Program-made: the position numbers and the translations under genes
Assembly (NCBI GenBank): GCA_027563935.2
Contig: CM050454.1
Span: forward strand, 4,058,001 to 4,122,000
Direction: 5' to 3'
Length of the DNA: 64,000 nucleotides
Source: Costus lasius
Taxonomy: Eukaryota; Streptophyta; Magnoliopsida; Zingiberales; Costaceae
Shown: one piece after another, positions 24,203 through 35,575 of the stretch
Position numbering within the stretch: position 1 is the first letter of the stretch
Layout of the letters: every line of letters starts with the position of its first letter
The notes under the pieces: model-generated
The model's database searches: none
What the model was told of the DNA's origin: nothing
The model's input: the letters and a program-made list of their open reading frames with translations, nothing else

Positions 24203-24735
24203 ATGTTTAGTAGGAAAAAAAAATTAAAAAGAAAGAAAAATAAAAAAAAAGAAAATAATTAAATTTTCTTTCTTTATATTTATTTAGAGGAGAAGAAAGT
24301 TCGAAAGATTAATAAATATACATTATATTTTTATTTTTACACTGATGACGACAATAAGAGGTGACAGTGAAGAGGCAGCAACGAAAGGTGAGAGGTGACG
24401 ATGATAATGGCGTCGGCGATTGCGGTGATGACAATAACGACATCAATGATAACAACGATGAAGAAGGTTGTAAGAGAAACATGAGAGAGAGAGAATAAAC
24501 ATAAAAAAGAAAATGGTGAAAATAGATATTATAAAGGCAGATCCAACTTTCCACCTAATTTTTCACCCAATTTAGATGAAAAACAAATAGGGCTATTTTT
24601 TTTCTCACTTTCCTTTTATTTTTTCTCCCTTATTTTTTATTTCTTATTTTTCATCTGTCTTACCAAACATAATTTTATAGTTTTTCTTCTAATTTACTAT
24701 CTATTTTTTTTTTCTTTTCTTTTCTACTAAACATG
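24203..24735 (-). mobile_element. MITE-like element, copy 3 (inverted)
   Basis: Begins ATGTTTAGTAGGAAAAAAA and ends TTCTTTTCTACTAAACATG. Read on the minus strand it has the same order of landmarks as copies 1 and 2 (CTATAAAATTATGTTTGGTAAGAC, GGTGAAAAATTAGGTGG, CTTCTTCATCGTTGTTATC). The frame at 24309-24554 is part of its trinucleotide-rich core and not a gene. Confidence 0.65.
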
Positions 24736-25294
24736 CTATAAATATCTACTCAACTGTCCTCTTACACGTGGTTGCTAAATAATAAATTTTAAAAATTTTT
24801 ATAAGATAGCTCTAATTTACATTGAAGGGCCACAAGCATCAAGTCATATGCAATTCACGTGATATAAGTTTGTACTTCTCTATATTCTACTCTCTAAGTA
24901 TATCTCTCTCTTAATTTTTCTTCTCCTAAACCGTCTACTAGCACGGAAGAAAAAGTAAGCATGAACAAAAAAAAATTAAGAAGATCATGTGACTTTCACA
25001 TGTTCGTATGAGAATGAGAATAAAGGCAAGCAACAGTGACGATGACGACGAGCGAGGTAGACAGCGGCAACGACAAGTGGTCTAGCGGGAAAGACAATGG
25101 TGGCGAGTGGGCGAGCGAGGAAGACGATGGCGTCAAGCGAACGAGTGAGGAAAATGATGGCAGTGAGCAGGCAAATAGGGAAGACAATGACAACGATGGG
25201 CGATGGACTCATGAGTGAAGACAACAGTAGTGACGGTGGACAGTAGTGTTAAACATAAAGGAAAGTGGACAGTAGTGTTAAACATAAAGGAAAT
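24736..25294. other. Intergenic DNA next to the copia element
   Basis: Includes a GACGATGACGACGAG-type trinucleotide-rich stretch (25035-25225) resembling the cores of the MITE-like copies, and a perfect 29-base tandem duplication (25236-25264 and 25265-25293, GTGGACAGTAGTG to AAAGGAAA) that abuts the copia LTR. Confidence 0.55.
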
Positions 25295-25436
25295 TGTAGG
25301 CAATGTGCCTAGTCTCTATGTATTAACTTGATAAATACAATGTTTATATAGTACATTTATATAGAAAACTATCCTAGTCTATATTTAGTAAAGACTAATA
25401 TTAACACAACTAATATTAACATGACTAATATTAACA
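25295..25436 (-). repeat. 3' LTR of copia element
   Basis: 142 bases, matched nearly base for base by 35576-35698 plus 36157-36160. It has one extra 15-base repeat of TGACTAATATTAACA compared with the other LTR. Confidence 0.85.
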
Positions 25437-25570
25437 TCCCCTCAAACTGGAGATGCTGTAAGTAGATGCAGTTTGGAACGAAGATATTGGAAACGATCCA
25501 TAGCAAGCGACTTTGTAAGAAGATCTGCAATATGATCTTTTGTAGAGACATGAGATAAGGAGATATTCTG

Positions 25571-28500
25571 CTATTTGTAGTGATGTCGAGTAAAATGACA
25601 GTTTATCTTAATGTGTTTAGTTCTTTCATGAAAGATATCATTCTTTGCAATTTGAATGACACTTTTACTGTCACAAAATATAGATGTAGGATTAGAAATA
25701 TTAATTCCCATATCAGCAAGCAACCAACGAAGCCAAACTATTTCTACCGTAGTATGAGCAAGAGCTCGATATTCTGCTTCAGCACTAGATCTTGAAACAA
25801 TAGGTTGTTTTTTACTCTTCCAAGATATAAGTGAATTACCTAAGAAAATACAAAATCCAGTGGTAGATTTTCGATCAAAAGCATTGTCTGCCCAATCTGC
25901 ATCAGTAAAGGCTTGAAGGATTGGAGTTGATGATATATATTTTAAACAATGATGAAGAGTTCCTTTGATATACCTCAATATTCTAAGGACAGCAGAATAG
26001 TGCGTTGATCATAGAGAAGCCATAAATTGACTTACGAGGTGAACAACATAGCTTATATTTGAACGAGTAATCGTAAGATAGTTAAGACTGCCGACTAATT
26101 GTCTATAACGAGTAGGATCAGTTAAAATAGTTCCTTCAGTTGGCAAAAGCTTTATATTAGGCTCTAATGGAGTGTCAACATCTTTATTATCAGTTAGTTC
26201 AGCTCGAAGTAATAACTCAGAAGCATATTTGGATTAAGATAAAAATATTCCATCTGATGGGTAATTTACTTCCATGCCAAGAAAATACCGAAGTTGACCT
26301 AAGTCTTTCATTTCAAATGAAGTATAAAGATAATCCTTCGTGTCTTGAATTCCCTGAAGATCACTTCCAGTAATCACCATATCATCGACATAGAGAATAA
26401 GAAGAACAATACCTTGTAGATAATTCTTGATGAATAAAGCAGAATCATGATTGCTCGGATGAAATCCAAATTTACATATGGTAGTATGAAATTTTACAAA
26501 CCATGATCTTGGAGTTTGTTTGAGAACATATAGGAATTTATTTAATTTGCAGACTTGATTTGAATTATGAATAACTTCTGGAGGTGGCTTCATATAAACT
26601 TCTTCCTCAAGATCTCTATGAAGAAAAGCAATTTTCACATCTAGTTGATAAAGAGGCTATTGTCGGCAACAAGCAACAGCAATAAGAGTTCTGATAGATG
26701 TCATTCGAGCAACAGGAGCAAATGTTTCTTCATAATCAATACCATATTCTTGTGTAAATCCTTTAGCCACAAGACGAGCTTTATACCTTTCAAGAGTTCC
26801 ATCCGCTTTTGTTTTGATTTTATACACCCATTTAGAGCCAATAGCAGTTTTTCCAATAGGAAGAGGTACAAGATCTCATGTATTAGTTCTTTGAAGAGAA
26901 TCAAGTTCTTCAGTCATAGCTTGCTGCCACTCAGGTTTGGATGAAGCTTCTCGATATGATTGTGGTTCATGATAAGATAAAATGGTAGACAAATGACATT
27001 GATAATCATTAAGATATTCAGGAAATTTACCTCTAGTATTTCGTATAGGATAACGAGGTGGAATGATGTTATGCACTAAACTACCTTCAGGGGATGCTTC
27101 ATTGAATAGGATCATATAGTTTAACATTATATTTGGGGAAATATCAGATACATAAAGTCTTTGGTTTTCAGGAAACTGAATAGAAGTCGCATGAGACTCC
27201 GATGTTGCACTTGGTTCATTGTCAGAGAATGGATCAATTATAGGATCATATATGTTTTGGTGTTGGTTTCGTGGGAGAGTAAAAAATGGTATGTGTTCCC
27301 AAAAGGTAACATGTCTTGAGATACGAAGTTTTTGAGATTGAGGATTATAGCAACGATAACCTTTTTGACTAGTACCATATCCTAAAAAAACACAAATAAC
27401 ATTCTTTGGAGATAGCTTGTCATGTTCTCTTTTATCCAAACGAACAAAATAAGTGCTACCAAAAATACGTAAATGATGATAGTTTGGTGGAAAATGGTAC
27501 AATCGTTCAAAAGGAGTTATTTGATTAATAGTAGGAGATGGAAGACGATTGATAATGTATACTGCTGTATTCATAGCTTCTCCCCAAAATTTTTTAGGAA
27601 CAGATGAAGAATTAAGAATAGTTCGAGCAATTTCAACAATATGTCTATGTTTTCGCTCAGAGACACCATTTTTGTTGAGGAGTTTCAACACATGATAATT
27701 GAGATAAAGTACCTTGGGAAACAAGATACTTATGTAGATCATTAGAAATGTATTCACCACCAGAATCAGTACGTAAAATTTTTATCGTAGAATTGAACTA
27801 AGTTTTGATCACGGTGGAAAATTCAATATATGTTGAAAGAAAATCTGATCGAGAATGAAGGAAATATATCCAAGTAAATCTTGTGAAATCATCAACAAAA
27901 ATTACATAGTATTTTGCACCACCCATTGAAGGTATTGGTGCAGGACCCCATATATCAGAATGTATTATATCAAAATGTGCTGATGAGGTAGTATTACTTG
28001 AAGAAAATGGTAAGCCTATTTGTTTTGAAAGTTTGCAGAGTAAACAACATGGATCTTTTATTGAAGACACAACACCTAAAGAACCTTTATTGATCATGAA
28101 GGATAATTGAGAGAATGAAACATGTGCTAAACGTTTATGCCAACAAAAAAATGGAGAATTATCACAAATTATTGATGCAACATGATGAGATTTGGGATCT
28201 TCAATTAGTTTATCAACAGTAAATAGTCGTCCAACCTTACGTCCTGTTCCAATAAGCTTCCCCGTTGAGCAGTCATGCACAGTACATCCAGAAGAGGAGA
28301 AAGTGATAGTTAAACTTTTTTCAACAAGCTGCCCAACAGAAATTAGATTCATAGAAAATTTTTGGAACAAATAGAGGATCAGAGATATGTATTTTTGGAC
28401 TAGTGGAATCTATGTTACCTCTGCTAAGTGCAGTAATTACACTGCCATTTGCAGTTTGAATTTGAGGATGTGATTGAAAGTGAGATAATTTTTCAAACAC

Positions 28501-28718
28501 TGAGGAATTAAAGTCATATCTTTTGATGCTCCAGAATCAAAAAACCAAGTCGTTTGAGATGCATTACCTAAGTAGGTTGAAATAGAAGAATTACCAATTG
28601 CAAGAGCTTGTTTAATCATTTCCTGAACAGCTTTAGTAGTAACTGTTGCCATTGTTTTAAATACTATATATTTATATATCACTCTTTTATAGGTTAACTT
28701 AAGTGGTAAGAGGCCCAA
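25571..28718 (-). pseudogene. Copia Pol pseudogene: protease, integrase, RT, RNase H
   Basis: Pieces read in order on the minus strand. Protease: TWFFDSGASKDMT near 28550. Pre-integrase and integrase: HKRLAHVSFSQL, FDIIHSDIWGPAP, YYVIFVDDFTRFTW, then NGVSERKHRHIVEIAR, so the D, D and E catalytic landmarks are recognisable. Reverse transcriptase: EEVYMKPPPEV and LILYVDDMVITGSD near 26380. RNase H: FTDADWADNAFDRKSTTGFC and SRSSAEAEYRALA near 25800. Frames change between 27798 and 27760. Stops interrupt the RT at about 26655 (a CGA CAA TAG context where family members have tryptophan) and between RT and RNase H. The element cannot make a full polyprotein. Confidence 0.92.
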
Positions 28719-29058
28719 GGGCGTTATCCACTCAAGCCTTAAAAATGATATCTAAATATATAATATTGAATTATATAACAAAGGAGAAGAAATTAGATAA
28801 ATTTAAGTTGAATGACAAACTTTCCTGTCAATACGTGATTCTTTTGAAGAAAATTTAGTATATGTTGCTATTGTCAATAGCGTCGGATGGAATGCAGAGA
28901 GAAGACAACCTTCTAATTTGGCGGCCTACTGCTCCCAACAATGTTCCAAATCAATTTTTACCACGCTACTACAAAAGTAGACTCGATGACGCCGAACAGT
29001 GCCGTTCACGCGAGCGAACGAACTCGTTCGCTGGAGATGAGGCGGTGGGGACCCTTGG

Positions 29059-30380
29059 TGTCACGCCCTGGTCGGAACGGTCTAAAAACAGAGCTTATCT
29101 GCTTCCTAGAGCCGTCCGGCGGAACACCAGAACGTGATCGCGCTAGGGTTTCCGGACCAAATCTCGTCCCCAAATTCGAAACCCTAGTTTCCCGCTCAAC
29201 TTTTTATCCCCAAATTACAATTCTCACGGATAAAACCCTAACCCTAATTAGGAAATCCGAAAAGAATCGAAAACCCTAAATCAAATTACCTCACTGGTCA
29301 AAATCAATTTTGACCAAACAGTGCCGCTCGTTTGATTTCGAATTCGCTCGGCTGACGTCACGCTGACATCAGCCCTTCCGATTTCGTTCGCCGTGCAAAA
29401 TTGATTTCGCTCCTTACGTCAGCGTCTCGTCGCTGACGTCAGTGTTCTCGAAGCGAACGCTGGTAATGCGTTCGTCGTCTTCGTTGCGTTGAACGCGCGC
29501 CTGCGTTCGATGCTGCCGTTGCCGGAGAAGGAAGACCGCGCCGGAAAGGAAAGCCGCCGCCTTCCTTCCTCTCGTCGACGTCTGGAGATTGCCCGCCGGA
29601 AGTCACTTGTCGCCGACCCGAAACAGAGAACACCGAAATAGGGGAAGCGAAACTTAGGAGGAGAAGCTTTATTTCGATCGTCTGAAGCTACAAACTCCTC
29701 ACCGTCGTCGGCCCCTTGGCCGGTAACCCTCTTCCCCTCCCTCGCCGGTCGTCTCCTCAGACGCCGGCTACAATCTCTTCCTCACAACGACAGCGATCTC
29801 ACCGCCATTTTACACACTCACCGCTCGTTCTTCTGGTGTCGTCTGTCGCTCGATCATCCAACTCCTTTTTTCGAGACGAGACGCCGCTCCCTTTTAAAGC
29901 TCTTCGCTCCGCGTCCCTCGTCTGCGTTTCGCGTGCCGCCTCCACGACCACGTCTTCCGCTGGTGAAGACAACGCCGCTGCGCTGACTTCGCGTCTTTCA
30001 CTCCAAATTGCCGAGACTTTCGCCAACGTCCGTGTCTTTAGCCCGATGTCTACGCCTGCTCTGCTCCGCACGCGTCCGCCAGACTCGGTTGCGTCCTTCC
30101 GAGATCCTCGCCGCACCGCGAGCCTTGTCGACGCCTCGCGTCGAACGATTCACACGCGAGGATGCCGCTGGAGCTCCGTAGCTGCCGCGTCCGTCTGAAG
30201 ATCGAAGACGACCTCCGCTTCTTCCGCTGTGGACGAAGTCGCCTTCACGGACTCTCCACGTTGTCCGTGTTTTGCCGCTGACAGGTTCTCGTCCGGGTTT
30301 CCTCCCTTCTACTGAGTGGGCTTGGGCTGTGGCCCAGCCCAATTTGTCCTGGGCTGAACCGGGGAGCCCATGGCCTAACA
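29059..30380 (-). repeat. 3' LTR of nested Gag-only element
   Basis: 1322 bases, TGTCACGCCCTGG to GGCCTAACA. It contains AAACCCTAACCCTAATTAGG near its lower end and several CTGACGTCA-type motifs. The frames inside (29716-30198 and others) recur in the second LTR and are not genes. Confidence 0.9.
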
Positions 30381-30475
30381 ATTCTCCTCGGCCCAATTTG
30401 GACATCGCCCTCGATGTCCAGCGCGGGCGTCCCGCTCAACGCCGACTGGCGAGCCACCGCTCCTGCTCGGCACAG

Positions 30476-31951
30476 TTAGCCTCGTAGCACTCTTTTCCAG
30501 GTCTGTTCCCTCTTGCGTTGGAGCTTCTCGTAGTTCGCACGTTGCCTTGCGTTGTCTTCCGCTTCTATCTCCTCCCAAGACTTCGGTGAAGTCTTTTCCT
30601 CCACTGCTTGCTTATACGTCTTTTTCTCTTGTAGAGGATTCGTATCTCCGGAGCTCGTCTTCTGCTCGACGTTGCTCTTGCCGACTGCGTCTTTCGGCTC
30701 TGCTTCTGCGGGGGTTGGTGATGATCCTCCTGCGACCACTGAGGCAATGCGCACAACTCCTATGTGAGCATCTACTGGTTCCTCGTCATGCACCACCGCC
30801 GGTTTCTCCGCTAGCTCCCGATGCACAATCACTGCAATCGTGTTCACCCTTTGTCGATCCGGACAGTCGCGTATCCGGTGCGGTCCCTTGCACAAGAAGC
30901 AGGCAATCGGTCTCAGTTGACCCTGCCCCGTCTCTGCAGGTCGAGTATGCTCCTGCCACGCTGGTTGTCCTCCGTTTCGTCGGGGAGAGAGCCTCTCTCT
31001 TTCTGGCGCTCTAGGTCTAGGTGGAGATGGTCGTTTCGGGGGCGACCTTTGTGTTCTCTGGAAGGTCGTCCCTGAAGTCCTCTGGTCCACAAGAGACTCG
31101 GCTATAGCTGCAGCCATCCTCCAGTCCTGCGGCGCATGTCGTCGGACCTCCGTCGCCGCTCAGGGTTGGAGATTTCGGAGGAAGAAGTACCTCCTATCTC
31201 CCTCCGCCATCTCAGGTAGCTCCAACATCAGCGCGGAGAACGCCCTGACATATTCCTGGATCGTCCCCGTGTGCTTTAGCCGATCCACCGCCTCTCGCGC
31301 TTGGTCCACCGAGTTTCCGGGAAGGAACTGCTGCCGCAGTTCCTCTCGGAACACCTCCCAAGTCCAACTAGCCGCCTCTGATGTCGAATCAACTTTGGTT
31401 CGCCACCAGAGTTTTGCATCATCTGAGAGATATGCCGTGCACACTCTCACCTTCTCCTGATCTGTGACATGGTTAGCCTCAAAATATTGTTGCATGTCCC
31501 AAAGGAAGTTACCCAATACTTTTGCAGATCTGGCCCCTTTGAACATTGCAGGTTCTGGGGTGCGAACCTTCCCGTTGCCGTTGGGAGCCCCATACTCCGC
31601 CCTGGTTGCTGTAGAGCCACCCCCTTGGGCCTGCGCCAGTGCCATGCGCGTCACCGCAAGATCTGCCAATATCTGCTGTTGCGCTGTCACAGAGTTGGCT
31701 AACTATGTCGTTAGGGTCGCTACCTGTCCTTGCAAGGTTGCCACCTGCTGTTGTAGCGCCGCCATCCCTTCAAAGTTTTGCTGGGCTTTAGCCATCCCAG
31801 CCAAAGTTTGTTGAAGGGCAACAATTTGCAACCTTTGCTCCTCTACCGTGCGATGGATTTCCTCCACCTGAGGAACTACTGCATCTCTGCTATTCCCAGT
31901 CAAACCGAGCACATACTCGATCCGGACAATGCGATCCCCTTGATTCACCAT
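30476..31951 (-). pseudogene. Gag of nested element, one frame with two stops
   Basis: A real ATG at 31951 opens a 492-codon frame. The N-terminus is coiled-coil-like (VEEIHRTVEEQRLQIVALQQ). The Gag core follows (GNFLWDMQQYFEANHV, YLSDDAKLWWRTKV, FREELRQQFLPGN, IQEYVRAFSALMLELPEM), then a basic proline-rich linker and a CCHC zinc knuckle, CFLCKGPHRIRDCP. Two stops interrupt the single frame: TAG at 31703 and TGA at 31160, the latter where the sister Gag at 9.4 kb has W in LQPWAQ. No frameshift is seen. No Pol domain follows the Gag. Confidence 0.9.
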
Positions 31952-31969
31952 GTTGTTGGATCACTTTAA

Positions 31970-31980
31970 GCTCTGATACC
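31970..31980 (-). other. tRNA primer binding site of nested element
   Basis: The minus strand reads GGTATCAGAGC just inside the 5' LTR, matching the complement of the initiator methionine tRNA 3' end. Confidence 0.85.
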
Positions 31981-31983
31981 TGT

Positions 31984-33305
31984 TGTCACGCCCCGGTTGG
32001 AACGGTCTAAAAACAGAGCTTATCTGCTTCCTAGAGCCGTCCGGCGGAACACCAGAACGTGATCGCGCTAGGGTTTCCGGACCGAATCTCGTCCCCAAAT
32101 TCGAAACCCTAGTTTCCCGCTCAACTTTTTATCCCCAAATTACAATTCTCACGGATAAAACCCTAACCCTAATTAGGAAATCCGAAAAGAATCAAAAACC
32201 CTAAATCAAATTACCTCACTGGTCAAAATCAATTTTGACCAAACAGTGACGCTCGTTTGATTTCGAATTCGCTCGGCTGACGTCACGCTGATGTCAGCCC
32301 TTCCGATTTCGTTCGCCGCGCAAAATTGATTTCGCTCCTTACGTCAGCGTCTCGTCGCTGACGTCAGTGTTCTCGAAGCGAACGCTGGTAATGCGTTCGT
32401 CGTCTTCGTTGCGTTGAACGCGCGCCTGCGTTCGATGCTGCCGTTGCCGGAGAAGGAAGACTGCGCCGGAAAGGAAAGCCACCGCCTTCCTTCCTCTCGT
32501 CGACGTCTGGAGATTGCCCGCCGGAAGTCACTTGTCGCCGACCCGAAATAGAGAACACCGAAACAGGGGAAGCGAAACTTAGGAGGAGAAGCTTTATTTC
32601 GATCGTCTGAAGCTACAAACTCCTCACCGTCGTCGGCCCCTTGGCCGGTAACCCTCTTCCCCTCCCTCGCCGGTCGTCTCCTCAGACGCCGGCTACAATC
32701 TCTTCCTCACAACGACAGCGATCTCACCGCCGTTTTACACACTCACCGCTCGTTCTTCTGGTGTCGTCCGTCGCTCGATCATCCAACTCCTTTTTTCGAG
32801 ACGAGACGCCACTCCCTTTTAAAGCTCTTCGCTCCACGTCCCTCATCTGCGTTTCGCGTGCCGCCTCCACGACCGCGTCTTCCGCTAGTGAAGACAACGC
32901 CGCTGCGCCGCCTTCGCGTCTTTCACTCCAAATTGCCGAGACTTTCGCCAACATCCGTGTCTTCAGCCCGATGTCTACGCCTGCTCTGCTCCGCACGCGT
33001 CCGCCGGACTCGGTTGCGTCCTTCCGAGATCCTCGCCGCACCGCGAGCCTTGTCGACGCCTCGCGTCGACCGATTCGCACGCGAGGACGCCGCTCGAGCT
33101 CCGTAGCTGCCGCGTCCGTCTGAAGATCGAAGACGACCTCCGCTTCTTCCGCTGTGGACGAAGCCGCCTTCACGGACTCTCCACGTTGTCCGTGTTTTGC
33201 CGCTGACAGGTTCTCATCCGGGTTTCCTCCCTTCTGCTGAGTGGGCTTGGGCTGTGGCCCAGCCCAATTTGTCCAGGGCTGAACCGGGGAGCCCAGGGCC
33301 TAACA
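31984..33305 (-). repeat. 5' LTR of nested Gag-only element
   Basis: 1322 bases, the direct partner of 29059-30380. Differences from the partner are scattered substitutions and I saw no indel. Confidence 0.9.
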
Positions 33306-33773
33306 CTTGGATAGAAAAAGGGCAGAGCAGCGGACGCCGAACCAAAATTTCGCTCGCTGCGTTGATGCTGATCAGAGGAACGAGCAGCATTGGCTGGCTA
33401 AGGAGATTGAACAGTTTCCGGCATCGTCTCCGGAGGCCTCTCCTGATTGGTTTGGCACCTTACGCACGACGGAGAAGGAAGGGTGGAGCTAATCCTGGTT
33501 TGATGCGGTAGGAACCGTCGCCCGGCACCAACGAACAATCAGCGGTGACGAGATAAGTCCGACAGCGATCGAAACCAGGCGTTGTACATGGATCAAGGCA
33601 TGGAGTTTTCTGATTGCCCTAAAGAAGGATAAAGCGAGAGAGCTATCACTTGGGTGATGGGATTTCAACGTCTAGAGGTCGAGGTCAGGAGATAAAACCC
33701 TAATCGACCGAGGAGAGCGACGATAAATATAATGTTTACATAGTACATTTACATAGTACATAGTGTGATGCTC

Positions 33774-35553
33774 CCGGGATTTTGCACAAATCCCAAAGCA
33801 CACCGAGATGGAGCGATGGCAGGACCCCTCGTCATCAGCCGTGTTGGACGACTCGGGTGTGCGATCGTGTCACTGAGGCTGACACAAGTCCATAGGGCGA
33901 GGGTCGAGTCAAACCACGGAGTGTGGGTTCACACGTGGATGTGGGCTTTTGACTCGACCCATGGACCCCAGACCCTCTCGCACGAGCTTGCGAGCATGTG
34001 CATCGAAGAGGGTCAACCGTGGGGCGATTCTGAGGTCTAATCTACCCCGAACCGGCACTGAACCGCCCTTCCAGGCTGAACCGAACCGGTTCAGCCGGTT
34101 CAGACCGCTACAGCGTTCACGCACGCGAAAGGGGAAAGAAATCCCCTGTTCCTCGTCTTCGCTGGAAACGGCGCCGTCCGCCGTCGATTTCTCCACCTGG
34201 AAGAACGCTCGCCGGATTTGGAAGGTGGCCGGAGGTGAGGGCTGGCGTGGCGACGAGGGCGACGGAGTTTGAAGGCTGGGACTCCTACGTGGACGAGCCT
34301 AGGGCGGATTTTCGGATCCGCCCCGGTGGAAGCGAGATCTCCGGCCAATCACCGGCGGAGATCGCGGTTGCGTGGCGACGAAGATGGAAATCCCATCCTC
34401 GTCGAGGGGAGGTTGCAATCAAGCGGAATCGGGCGCTTGTGCAAGGTCTGGCGACGAGGAATTCTCGGCGAGATCTAGATCTAAAAATAGAGGCTGCTTC
34501 TTCTTCGTCGACGACGAGGCTCCGGCCACGGACTCGTTGGCAAGGGCTCTCAGATCAACTCACCGGTGCTCTGAGGTAAGGAAGGGTTCATCTCTTCCGG
34601 CGCCGGCAGCCAGACGCGGGAGTGCGATCGGATTTTCCGATCGCCGGTTCCACGCAGCCACAGCTTCCATTGGGTTCAATTTCTCGTCGGCGGCGGCTTC
34701 TCCGGCGACAATACTCCAGCGGCGACTTCTCCGTTCACGAACGACCAGATCCCGACCCGCCGGTGTAGCTCCGGTGGCCGGACGGTGACGGACTGGAGAG
34801 GGGATCATTCCCCTGTTTCAGCCGAAGTCTCGGCGCTGGTTCGGACGCGAGCGGGAAGACGGAGAGAAGGTTTTGCACGCGTGTTCGCGCGCGCGTTTCG
34901 TTTCGTCTCCGACCGGACTTTCCGACGCAGCTTCTCGGAGGATCTCGGTGGGCTCGGCTCGTGGAGTGGTGGCACGCTACAAGGGTAAACCCTCCCCGGA
35001 TCTATCGTGTGTAGTGGTAGTAGGACGGTTTCCTCGTGTGTAGTGGATAGAGACTTTACCGCCGTCTGGACTTCGTGTGGCTTTTCGTCCGGACGGTTCT
35101 TTGCGTTATCTGTGTCCGCATATGTGTTGTGCAGATTTGTGACTGTTTGCAGGTGCTTGCTTGTTTGCTCACTGCAAAGTCTTGGACGTGTGTGCCGGCA
35201 CCCTTGAAGGTGTTCGCCACCGTCCCCTTGTGATTGATTGAGGCCGCGCCGGTGCCTATCTCGGCTGTGTAGAGAAAGGAGCGCGGGTTGAGGGAATTTC
35301 TGTGAGTGCAAAGTGTTTTGGAGAGTTTCCATCACTTTGACACAGTTGAGAGATTTGTATTCGTGTCCGAGGGGCGGTATTCATACCGAACCCTTCGCAC
35401 ACGTGGTGTGAGGACTTGTAAAGTGCTGGGCCAGCTTCCGTAACGCGATCCTAACCGGTCGCGGGCCACTCTAGTGTAGGGCTGAGATCTCCGCGAGGGG
35501 ATCTGCCGGTTGTGGTTAAATTTATTATAAAAAAAATAAATTTGCCCATAACA
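33774..35553. mobile_element. Solo LTR nested in copia, TSD CATAG
   Basis: A 1780-base block starts TGTGATGCTCCCGGG and ends CCCATAACA, with the TG to CA ends of an LTR. Flanks 33769-33773 and 35554-35558 are both CATAG. It is GC-rich in the middle, contains AACCGGTTCAGCCGGTTCAG and has no second LTR or Pol. The reading frames in it (for example 34805-35335) match no family. Removing it joins two pieces of copia DNA. The family is not identified. Confidence 0.8.
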
Positions 35554-35575
35554 CATAGCATGACGAGATTTCACT

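Larger units (their letters stand above)
29059..33305 (-). mobile_element. Gag-only LTR retrotransposon nested in copia, TSD CTTGG
   Basis: Two LTRs of exactly 1322 bases (29059-30380 and 31984-33305), each TGTCACGCC to GGCCTAACA on the plus strand. The flanks 29054-29058 and 33306-33310 are both CTTGG. A primer site GGTATCAGAGC (complement of 31970-31980) is three bases inside the upper LTR, so the element is on the minus strand. The 1603-base inside encodes only Gag. By eye I count about 33 differences between the LTRs (roughly 97.5 percent identity), mostly transitions, so the insertion is fairly recent compared with the host copia. Purine-rich GGGCCGAGGAGAAT precedes the 3' LTR. Confidence 0.92.

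Noticed and set aside
29716..30198. 160-codon plus-strand frame, repeated at 32641-33123
   Set aside because: It is part of the two LTRs of one element, opposite to the element's own strand, and both copies carry substitutions typical of neutral decay.
34805..35335. 176-codon minus-strand frame
   Set aside because: Lies in the GC-rich solo LTR; open frames are expected by chance there, and the composition matches no family.
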